This document shows positions 34,803-45,230 of a stretch of 64,000 nucleotides of DNA, piece by piece. Made by a program: the position numbers and the translations under genes. Every line of letters starts with the position of its first letter. The first letter of the stretch is position 1. This DNA is from Brassica napus (Eukaryota > Streptophyta > Magnoliopsida > Brassicales > Brassicaceae), in NCBI RefSeq assembly GCF_020379485.1, contig NC_063437.1, positions 3,792,806-3,856,805 of the forward strand. The letters run 5' to 3'. The notes below the pieces were generated by a model that had not been told where the DNA came from, searched no databases, and saw nothing but the letters and a program-made list of their open reading frames with translations.

Positions 34803-35141
34803 ATTACTTATTATATGTTATTTTTATTTTTATTTTAATTATTTATTTTTTCTGTTATTTTAATTATTTATTTAAAATTTAATCCTTTGTGGAATATACT
34901 GTTAATGTATCATTTTAAATATTATTTAAGTAAGAAATAAAAATATTAAAGATTGAAAGGATCATTTTATAAATAAAAATAATTCAACTCCAAAATGGAG
35001 TAATGATTAAGATTACTCTATAAATGGAGTAATCCTAGCTATTACTCCATTTTGGAATTGAAAATGGAGTGGGATTGGAAAAGATTTTACTCCATAATGA
35101 TGTTTGGAGTTGAAAATGCAGTAGGGTTGGAGATGCATTTA

Positions 35142-36012
35142 GTAAAGTAAGACGGTGTTGCTGATCACAGGTGTATGGGTAATTATATCGCATTTGGAAA
35201 TATTTAATCTTTTAAGTGTCGACTTGTTTTCTTTTGGAAAAGTCTGGGCAGGGTCGATAGTGTCGTCACCTAGAAGCCAAACAAAATGCGTAATATTCGA
35301 TCATAGGCTATTAATGTGTATTTGACCTACGCTTCCTTGTGTCGTAGAGAGTCTAGAGACTCCAATTCCTCTCCTCGTTATTACAATTAATCAGAACTTT
35401 TTTTCTAAAGGACTATGACATATATTTCAGAATCATACACCAAGTGATTAGAGACTGAGTTAGAGTGCTGGAGGATATGTGTCGATGGGTCGATGTCAGG
35501 ATTGCCTTTCGAGTTAGCTATTGTGAACGCCTTAAATGTAAACAATATCCGACTTTATACGTAATTTAAAGATTTTAGATCTACTTCTCCTGAATTCCAA
35601 AAAAAAAAAAACCTCCTTAGCCTATCCAAAAAAGAACTCTTATCTATACTATTACTAAGTAAAGAGAAATATACTGAGCGATTAAAGATGTTTTAAGGTG
35701 AGTTTTTTTTGGTATATAAAATGGATATAATTTTAACCAAATAATGATAAAATTAAATATTTTAGAAAAGTGAATTATAAGAAGAAAAAAGATATTGTTA
35801 GAGGATGGAATAAGATTAGGGAGTTAGATGTGAAAGACTGGCAAGCTGAACAAGTTGTTTTTTTTATTTATTTTGAACATCAGCTGAACCAGTAACTAAT
35901 CACATTATAATTTTTCACAAAGGTTTGTTTCACTTCCACTCTTAAAACTAATTTAATAGCTTGATTATTTTAGTAGACCGACATTATATTTATATTCCTT
36001 ATTTTTCTTTAT
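35142..36012. other. Intergenic; possible Helitron 5' end
   Basis: The sequence TCTATACTATTACTAAGTAA at about 35643 resembles a Helitron 5' terminus. No matching 3' hairpin-CTAG was found to its right on the same strand. No gene is seen. Confidence 0.35.
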
Positions 36013-36274
36013 ATACTCCCCCCGTTTTTCAATATAAGTCGTTTTAGAGAAAAAAATTTGTTCCAAATTATGTCGTTTTCAGTTTTCTATATAACATTTA
36101 TTAATAATTAATGTTGTCTGACCATTGATAATATACTTTCTATTTTTCTATTGGTTGAATTGTAGTTAGGTAAATAATTAATGTTTTTTATTTCGAAAAA
36201 AATAAGAAATTAATGATTTTCTTAATCTATATGCATAGCTTTAAAATGACTTATATTAAAAAAACGGATGGAAT
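36013..36274. mobile_element. Stowaway-like MITE
   Basis: TACTCCCCCCGTTTTTCAAT at the left and ATTAAAAAAACGGATGGAAT at the right are inverted. The interior has the AAGTCGTTTTAGAGAAAA phrase shared with the copy near 46.8 kb. Confidence 0.65.
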
Positions 36275-36589
36275 ATTATATACTTGGGGATGCATCTAAA
36301 TCCTTTAACTGTTATCAATAAACCACGCTAGCTTTTTTTGAGTGTTAAAAAATTATAGATGATTTTGTCCTACTTTTTAATGGAAAATGACGTTTGACAA
36401 TAATAAGCAAGGACAAGTTCTGTGAACATGGACAAGACATAAATCAAAATTTAATAAAAGTAATGGGGAAATATTAGAATTATAGTCAAAACTCAAATTC
36501 AAAAAAGACTATATATATAAATATAGATATATAATTTTTTTTCCTTGTTTTTAATAATTAGTTATTTGTTTTGATTTTTTTTGTCAAGC

Positions 36590-37060
36590 TATTTATATAT
36601 TTATATCAAAGCCAACTTATCACACAGGTTTGATTGTTACATCTAGCTTTTTGGCTAATTCATCTACCAACACCAGACTACTTCTATCTAGGTACATAAG
36701 AAAAGGTAAACACATTTGCCTTTGAAGTTTCTACAATGTCATGTATCATAGAGAAACTCTCTGTGTTACGGACATTGACGATAGTTGCTGCAGTGGTATA
36801 CTGAGCCAATTCATCCTCATCCATAAGAGACTTACAATCCCCTTTAAAAATGGAAATTTGTGAAGGCGAGTGCTCGCATTTGTCGTACTGCCATGCGTAA
36901 TTAATGCTTCAGTCTCTGCCTCTGGTGGAGTGTTTGTTTGGCGTATAGATGAGGATCCTCGAAGATGTTGATTGCCTTCTGTGCTGTGTAAGGACCAACC
37001 AACACCTGCAACCTCCTTATCATAAATATCATTCATCCGAGAGGCATCAAAGTAGCAATA
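36590..37060 (-). pseudogene. LINE RNase H domain fragment
   Basis: The minus strand reads YCYFDASRMN, then KEVAGVGWSLHSTEGNQHL, then PPEAETEAL. After a frameshift it reads GDCKSLMDE and NVRNTESFSMIHDIVETSKA, and ends near VDELAKKA. These are the four acidic blocks of a plant LINE RNase H in order. It has stops and frameshifts and no visible tail or target duplication. Confidence 0.75.
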
Positions 37061-37522
37061 ATATTGAGTACCTATTGATTTATACGTCCAAAAATATTAT
37101 TATCACATCACCATTATACTAGTTTTTACGAACAACGACTATATAGCACATAGGTCAAGGAATCTGCTTTATTTGTTTTTCTTGTCTTTGGTTAACGTTT
37201 TTTGATATTTTCTACGCCTGGAAACTTTTGCCATAATTAAATATTACAAGTTACATGTTCTTTATTGATACTTTATTGACTTGCGAGTACTACTTACGAA
37301 CAAGAATCTTAACTTTTCTCATGCAGCTTAAGCTGTACTCCATTTTTTTCCAAAGCTTAAGATGTACTATTACTACCTATACTCTAAACATTGGTTTTTG
37401 TCAACATTCAACAACGTTTTTCTAAAACATGTTCACTCATTTACTTAATCAAATGCAAACTGCTAATCGGAGATATGTCGGATCGTAAACCCTTATTACG
37501 AATATTTTGACGAAATTAATAT

Positions 37523-37783
37523 ATAATCTCTCCATATTTAAAAATTGATATTTTAGATATTTGTTGTATTAAAAGATTGATGTTTTAACTTTAATTATTG
37601 CATTTTATTTTAAAACTGAAACATAAATTTAAATATAAAATATAAGTGGTTAATCTTTATTTAGAATCATATAAAGTTTAAGCTAATTAAAAGTCAAACA
37701 TAATAATTTTTAATATATATGTGTAAACGACCTTAAAATCATTCTTTGAAATACTACATGGAGTATTAAAAGAGGGAGTATTA
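37523..37783. mobile_element. Stowaway-like MITE
   Basis: Degenerate inverted ends (AATCTCTCCATATTTAAAAA and a right end with CATGGAGTATT) bound an AT-rich, non-coding 0.26 kb. It is the most diverged of the five copies. Confidence 0.45.
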
Positions 37784-38390
37784 GAGATTTGCATTTTTCA
37801 TGAAAGGAAGTTTACTGAATCAGATTTGAGAGAATTCAAGATTTGAGTAAATCAAGGAAAATTTGAGATTTGAATAAATTTGAATAAAATTTTGTTACAA
37901 GTTTTATGTTTTTTTGAAGAAATTTCAGTTTTTTAAAAAACTTTGATATTTTACATATTCATTAAAAATAATATATATTTTTAAAATAGTATAATTCAAT
38001 ATTTTCTTTTGATTTTTTTTTTAAAATCAAATTTTAAATATTTTTTTTTCATTTTTTCATTTCAAACAATTTGATTACTTTTTAAAAATGTGTAGTAATT
38101 GTTTTAAAAAAAAATCTAGATACCATCATAGAAAGTGGTATTTTGACTCAATTGTTTTTTTACTATACAGTATCATCCAAACCCCGATAAATCTCATTTG
38201 ATATATTTCATTGACTGTCAAAAAAACAATCATAAACGTAACGATTGTGTGTGAAGACTGTAGGCTATGCATGTATGTGATCTTTCAATATATATGGATA
38301 CATCAACGTGTAAAAACCCCATATATCAAGAGAGATTGTATATGGAAAAAAATTCGAGGTAAAAAGCTAGATTATTTTGCTTTTAATTTT
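37784..38390. other. AT-rich intergenic DNA
   Basis: T- and A-rich sequence with no supported gene. An 81-residue frame from 38211 contains no recognisable domain and overlaps a Helitron terminus. Confidence 0.45.
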
Positions 38391-38450
38391 AAACTAGAGC
38401 ATGATCCTCCTGCCCGTGCGGGCTTTGATTTTTACATTTTTTTTTATAAT
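38391..38450 (-). mobile_element. Helitron 3' terminus on the minus strand
   Basis: On the minus strand a perfect 12-base palindromic hairpin GCCCGCACGGGC is followed after about 10 bases by CTCTAGT. This is the Helitron 3' end structure, so the element would extend rightward. Its 5' end was not identified. Confidence 0.5.
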
Positions 38451-40350
38451 TTTTAATGACATTTTTAAAAATATAAGTTATTTAAATATTTTTAAGTTCA
38501 TACGAATTTACTCGGATCCTAATTTATAATATCCGAATGAAATCTAATTTTAAAACTAAAAAACGATATAAAAAAACTCGATTCATACTTGAATGGGTAC
38601 TTGGATATCCATGTATAATTGATTCTGCAAATAAATAAAAATTCTTTGTTAGCCAGTTTGAAGTTTTGTCAAGAATGAAACAATTGCATTACATGCAAAA
38701 TTATTATGATTAGCCCGTAAAATAATTGCTATAAATTATTAAATATAATTATGAAGTAGTTAGGAAGAATAGTAAAGGAAAACGTAATAAAACATTTAAA
38801 ACATCATAATAAATAATGTTAAATTAATTAAAAAATACAATAAATAAAATGGTTACAATTAGTTTAAAAAAATTTGGTAAGAAACCACTTAAAAATAGGA
38901 AAATATTATTTTGTACTTTTGTTTTAATAGAATAATTTTACATTTTTCTCTTAATAGATCAACAGAAACGCATTCATTGTAAATGCTAGACAGTTCTTCT
39001 ATAGTAAAGCAGTTAATGCAGGCATAGTGAATGCTACTAGTACTGATAAACAAATACATTTGCATTTAAACCATAAGATGGAACAGTCGAACCGTAAAGT
39101 ATAATACGAATGTAAGTTAACGCTTTAACGGTTTCTTTTGTGAGAAAATGGTTCATAGTCATTAAACCTATTTTGAGCAATGTGTCAAATTAATTACCTT
39201 GAAAGCGAATGCTGTAAGAATTTCTGTCGTTTATCTAGCTAGTTATATTTTGTGAGCTCAAGAACCAATCCTTAATTAAGACTTACAAAGTTGCAATATT
39301 TATATTGTCACAGTTAATACATTATTTTAAAATTTTCGCTGAGCATTGATTTAAGAAAATAAAGGAACATATTACATGTAGTTGAAAATCTTTTCAAGTC
39401 TGCCTAACTTAATCTTTTGGAGGAAGACTTCTAGATACAGGACTTCGTTTAGAGGTAAACTAATTAAACGTTGTAATACATCCTTAATTAAAGTAGGAAT
39501 CGAATTATCAATTGAGGTTTAACCGAAATACATAGTGCAAAGCATATTCTAGTCTTTTAGTAGGTCACAACGACAATTCTACAATATAAAATTCACATGT
39601 TAGAGAACAACGAAATCGATCATATGAATCAATGAGTGAAAACATCTTAAAATAGTAGCAAAATTAACATAAAACAAAAGAATTAATCCAGCTGAAGAAA
39701 TATATCATCCATGCAATTCGTTGTGTAATTAATAGTTTCTTAGATGATGATATATGACAAGGGTTTTTTACAACAAAAAAAAAAATATGATAAGGGTAAA
39801 ACAAAATGTATGTTTGCAAATTACAATCAAGAGGAAGTAAATAAATATCTACCGTGACATTTGAGTCAAAAATGCATGGTGGTCAGTTAGAATAAAAACC
39901 ATCAAACAATTGCCAATAGATACACTTCTGCTCATCAAAAGCATCTCGCCACCAAAGATTTTATCCACGTTGATGACTTGAACCAAATTAGCCTTCTTTT
40001 CCTTCTTGGAGTCCTTTATTATCGTACGTTTTCTTGTTTTCTGTTCTGTTTGGGTCACACAGGGGACAACTAAGTTGTCATGTACGTACATATGCAATCA
40101 AAGTTTGGGAATCAACAATTTTATCTTCTGAATTATGTAAATTTACTCACCTAAACAAACTATATACATCATTAAAAAAAACACCGAACTTGAGAGTCTA
40201 ATTAATTTGGTTTAATTTTGTTTTGTCGGCAATTTGGTTAAAGTATTCGCCAATTTGGATAAACTATTCACCAATTTGTTGATTGTATTTGTATCAAACA
40301 AAATAAAAGCGAGGAGGGTTGCGAGAAAATAGAAAAACAAAAACAAAAAT
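38451..40350. other. Intergenic DNA upstream of TRM19
   Basis: No gene is supported. An 82-residue minus-strand frame (39849-40097) lacks recognisable domains. The DNA is AT-rich to about 40.3 kb, where it changes to the TRM19 promoter and leader. Confidence 0.45.
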
Positions 40351-40769
40351 GGGAAGAGGAGAGACAAGTGGCAGCGATTCACGGATGCACAGAACTAAGT
40401 AAGTAGAATAGTACCAAACCAAACACGCACCATACACACCTTCCCCCTGTTCTCTCTTAAAAAAAAAGAAAATTTGAAAAAACTTTATTTAGATTTTATT
40501 TTTCTTCTCATTTTAACATTTTGAAGTTTCAAATTATTCTGAAACCTTCTCTCTTTCTCCGGCGTCTTCTTCCTCCTCTGCTCTTCCCAGTAATCGTTTG
40601 ATTTTTCTTAGTTCCTTTGGATCTCCCTGTAACCCTAGAGAATCACTTGCATTCCCTTTCTTCTTTCTCTGATTTTCCAAAATCTATTCAAATACACTAT
40701 CTAAACTCGTCGTGTTTCTTCCTGTGAAATGTTTACCCCCGAGAATTCTCTCTCCAGTGAGTGAAAAAA
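40351..40769 (+). promoter_or_regulatory. TRM19 promoter-proximal region and 5' leader
   Basis: A pyrimidine-rich stretch (CTCTCTTTCTCCGGCGTCTT at about 40549 onward) precedes the ATG at 40770 and looks like a plant 5' UTR. The exact transcription start is not visible. Confidence 0.45.
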
Positions 40770-43700
40770 ATGAACATATTTCGACCCCGAGATAAACGGC
40801 ACACATCTCCTCGCCGCCAAGGTTCCCTCTCTCTCTCTCTCTCTCTTTTGTTTTTTCGTCTCTGTTTTTGTTATTTGACGACGAGAAAACGCAAGAAACA
40901 AAAAGAACACGCCGATTAGATTTTTGTTCCACCCACCTTCAGTACTCGAATTTTGTGTAACTAAATTTAGTAGCAAATATTTTTATTTCATATTAAAAAA
41001 AAATAGTATAGTAATAAAGCCTCTGAGATTTTGTTTGTTTCCTTCTTCGTCTGGGTTGGTCTGAGAATCTCCTCATATCACTATCCTAATTGGTTACTAC
41101 TATTTATTTCTATTAATCTGAAAAATAAAGTTAAAGAGCTGAAGGAGGATAAAAACAAAAGCATGCTAATTTGTTTCCTCTTGTAAAAACTACAGTTAAA
41201 GGCACTGTGGTAGAGAAGATGAGTCAGATTGCTCTGCTTTTATTATAAAAAAAATATAATAAAGTAAAGCAAACGAAGGAACCAAAAAAAAAAAAAATCT
41301 TAGGGGAAAGGTTTGTTGTTGTGTAGTGTCATGATTTTGTATGTTTGTTTATTTCAATTTTCTTTTCAACATTGTTTGGTTACATGTAATCAGTGTGCTT
41401 TAACCTCATCCCCCACATTTTATGCTACAAGTCACTCTTTTTGTCTCCCAAGTTTTCATTTTTGTTATTAGTTTCTTCCGTTGTAAAGTTAAAGTTGATT
41501 GCTTTATCAAATTGACAACACCAGGCTCAAAAGTCATCTTCTTCTCATTATTGGATTTATCTTTTGTCAGGAAAGAAACATAGTCAGAAACTCAAGTCTC
41601 CAAGGTCATCTTCTTGCCATTGTGAAGCTATAAGTGATAACAAGGTATTCATACTCTTTTATGATATATTTTAAGCATTGCGAGGAAAAATGTTATGGGT
41701 CCATTTCTTGTTATGAAAAATGACTTCTTGGTGATATTGTAGTTGCAGCAAGACTCTGCTCATCAAGGCACTGGATTACCAATGAAGAGTTTGTTAGCAC
41801 AAGAAATGTCAAAGCAGAAAGAATCTAAAAAGAGATCACCAAGCATTATTGCGAGACTGATGGGTCTTGATGTCTTGCCATCGTCTCAGAGTTCCTCTCA
41901 TAGGCAACACAAGTCTGTGGAGAATCAGAAGCAGCAAGGTAGGAGTGGTGAAGGCAGTTCTTATAAATCTCTAGCAAGGAGCTCAAAGGGTGGTGAGCAA
42001 AAGTTTAAAGATGTTTTCGAAGTTTTGGATGCAAAGAAGGCAGCGAGCAATAGAAACCTGTATCATCAGGCTGCTAATCTCACCCAGGCAGAGATGGCTT
42101 TTATAAGGCAGAAGTTCATGGAAGCTAAGCGGTTATCAACTCATGAGAAGCTTCGTCATTCCAAAGAGTTTAACGACACGCTTGAGGCTCTAGACTCTAA
42201 CAAAGACCTCCTACTCAAGTTTCTTCAGCAACCAGATTCATTGTTCACTAAACATCTGCATGATCTTCAAACCACACCTCACAAGAAGTCTCCAAACGGC
42301 CAGAGACATGTTGATAGTCACAGTCATCGGCATGGTGGTGGTGGTTGTCATAGCCATTCTCATACTAGGCATGCTTCTTATGACACACTTGATTTAAAGC
42401 CAACCAATATTGTTGTTCTAAAACCTAACCATGGTGAGCCACGTTATGTTAATAGAGCTTTTGCATCGCCAAGCTCTTCTTCCGATGAGTTCAGAGCAGA
42501 TCGTAGGCTTCCATGCACCAGCAATCATAGCAGGCAGAAAAGTAATGAAGATATCCGCCTCTCAAGACATAGTTCTAGAGACTCCGGAGAGTTTTCCAAA
42601 ATAATGTCTAGGCAAAGGAAGGCGAGCCGTGGTAATGGTAGTAGTGTAACGAGCTTTGAGACATCAGGATTCAGAGGATATGCAGGTGATGAAAGCTCAT
42701 CAGGGAGTGATTCTCCAAGTGAATCAGAGCTAATAGTACCAGTAACTTCAAGAACAAGAACCGTCTTTAACCGTAAGAACTATCATCGGTCTTCGCCTTC
42801 CAAGTCATCAACAACATCATCTGTGACCAGGGAAGCCAAGAGGAGACTGTCAGAGAGATGGAACCTGACACATAAGCATGAGGAAGAGATAGAAATTCGT
42901 AGAAGCGGGACATTAGCTGAAATGCTTGCAGCTTCAGATAGGGAGGCAAGACCAGCAAGTTTTAATGGACTCATTTTCGAAGAGGGGATTAGTAAAAGAG
43001 TTGAGTGGACTGAATTGCCAGAACCGGTTGGAATCAGTAGTAGGGATGGTTGGAAAGGATTATCTTCAAGAAGTTTCTCAAAATCCAAAACTATCATGAA
43101 CCAAGAAAGCACTTATGGTTATACGATAGTGCTTCCTAAGGAGTTGAACCGTCGAAATGGCTTATTGAAGGGGAGTTCTTCTCATCATGGGGAGTCACAG
43201 TCTTACTTGTCAAGCAAATCTTCTAGACCTGGTAGTTATAAATCTCATTCATCATATAATAGTTCACCAGAGGTCAACATGAGCCCAAGTTTAACCAAGT
43301 TCCTTTATCAAAAAGAGAAGCTCTCTCCTAAAGCACGTTACAGTTTCTCAGTAGATGCAAATTCAGACACTGAGGATGATAGTTCGGCTTCTGATGATAT
43401 GAAGACGGCAATGTCTTCTGAAGCTCCGGATTTGTCAACTGTCACCTCGTTAACTGATCCTGTAAGTGAGCATTATGTTTCAAGATCATGTGTCTATGCT
43501 TTTATGATACATATATTAATGGTTTACTGATGTTTCTAGGATATCTCAAGGATGCCACCTGAGGATGTGAATCATTCTTCGGTTCCTGAACCACAGTCTC
43601 GTGAAAGCTCAAAGGAAGGAGATCAACCAAGTCCTGTTTCAGTTCTAGAAGCTTCTTTTGATGATGATGTTTCTTCGAGTTCTGAGTGCTTTGAGAGTGT

Positions 43701-44399
43701 TAGCGCCGATCTCCAAGGTAGTTAATCAGTGCTTGGTTGGTCCATTGATTCTTCCATGCGTATATGACTTGACGTGTTAATCGCTATCTCTATGTTACAG
43801 GACTCAGGAAGCAACTACAGCTCCTAAAACTAGAGTCAGCTGCTTATAATGAAGGTGGCATGCTCGTTTCAAGTGATGAAGATACAGATCATGTGGAGTC
43901 TTCAACAATAACTGATGAGAATTTGATCAGAGAGGAGGTTAAAGAAGAAGACTGGAAGTCACAATACTTAGTTGACCTCTTAGCCAACTCTAGGTTCGGT
44001 GACTCAGACCATACCACTGTCGTGGAAACACCTGTAGACTCATTCTTGTTTGAGGATCTTGAGAAGAAGTACTCCAGCGTTAAAACCTCAACCCGGTTGG
44101 ACAGAAAGTTCCTTTTTGATCAGATCAGCAGAGAGCTTATGCAGATATTGAAGCAGTTTTCGGATCCACACCCTTGGGTCAAACCCACAAGGGTCGGCCA
44201 GAAATGGGATACAAACATGATACAAGAGAGACTGCGCGATTTGGTTACAAGAAAAGACGGTAAGCCAAGCAAAGATGATGTGGAGGAGGAGTTGCAGTGG
44301 CTGAGGTTAGAAGATGACATTGAAATCATAGGTAGAGAGATTGAGGAAATGCTGACAGATGAACTCTTAGCAGAGCTTGTAATAGATGCAATCTTCTAG
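40770..44399 (+). CDS. TRM19: TON1-recruiting motif (TRM/LONGIFOLIA-like) protein, 5 exons
   Basis: Exons are 40770-40821, 41571-41644, 41743-43461, 43540-43717 and 43801-44399. All are GT-AG and the joined frame is 873 residues. TRM proteins bind TON1 and microtubules and influence division-plane placement and cell elongation. Near the N-terminus RSPSIIARLMGLDVLP is the conserved TRM/DUF3741 motif. The long middle is serine-rich and probably disordered, with a His-rich patch HRHGGGGCHSHSHTRH. The C-terminal DUF4378 region contains QILKQFSDPHPWVKP and ends LLAELVIDAIF. Intron 1 (about 0.75 kb) carries a (CT)n run. The TRM19 assignment rests on adjacency to UXS1 (AT3G53540 beside AT3G53520, from memory). 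The convergent neighbour UXS1 ends about 0.83 kb downstream. Confidence 0.88.
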
Positions 44400-45230
44400 A
44401 AAGTTAACTAATATTATCTATTACATACTTTTGAAGAATAAAAAACAGGAAAGCAATGTGTAATAACTGTTCAATCATATGAGCTGATGAATAATGAAGC
44501 AAGTGTCCCTGAACAAAAAAAACACCAATCATCATCATCTGGAAGTTTTGGGTTCTTCCTAATGAACACTAAGACACATTGATCTTTCAACATTTTTTGT
44601 TGAACCATATTCATGAAAAGGTGTCTGTACGGCTCCTAAGGATTGATTCAAGCCCTTTTTCCCTCTGATAAGATTGAACTTCACAAGAAAGATTAGAGTG
44701 TAAAATACATTGGAAGAATGACTATAGATTCACATGAATCCTGAGTCGTTAGCCCAAACAAGAGAAGCAGATTAAAACGCATGAAAGCCTCTAAAACACA
44801 AAAGAACGAGGATTCAAACAGTAGTGGTCTAACTGATATCTAATTCAAACAAATAAGAGAGAGAATAGAAATACTCAAAAGGGGTTGTCTCCAGGCGCAC
44901 TAACCTTCTTTGAAGCAAAATCCATTCTGAAGGATGTCACACCAATGTAATTAGCTTAAACCCAGTCAGAATGTACATAAACAGGTTCCAAAACGATGTA
45001 CATTTTCCAATTTCACAATCCCAATATCAAAATGTCAAAATACATTTAAGGCAACAAAATATATTAGCTAATATAAGTAGTAATTTGTGTCTTGGTGAAA
45101 GAACAAAAAGAAAATAAGATAAGGAAAAGAATAAAAAAAGACATTAGCAGAGCTCTTGCGAAAGAGACTATACATATTTTAATCATTTGCCAAAGAAGAA
45201 GGAATACAGTATCGGTGTGTTGACTCTCAC
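44400..45230. other. Intergenic region between convergent TRM19 and UXS1
   Basis: Contains the 3' UTRs of both genes. AATAAA-like signals occur on both strands, for example at about 44437. No further gene is seen. Confidence 0.5.

Larger units (their letters stand above)
34136..35138. mobile_element. PIF/Harbinger deletion derivative
   Basis: The termini GAGCATCTCCAATG and, on the other strand, ATGCATCTCCAACC are inverted repeats flanked by TTA (34133-34135 and 35139-35141). Subterminal sequence is rich in ACTCCATTTTGG and its complement. It keeps the C-terminal coding piece of a Harbinger transposase, so it derives from an autonomous element by internal deletion. Confidence 0.72.

Noticed and set aside
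41743..41745. Apparent start of the TRM19 coding frame at 41743
   Set aside because: This is a TTG codon directly after a splice acceptor; two upstream exons join in frame back to the ATG at 40770.
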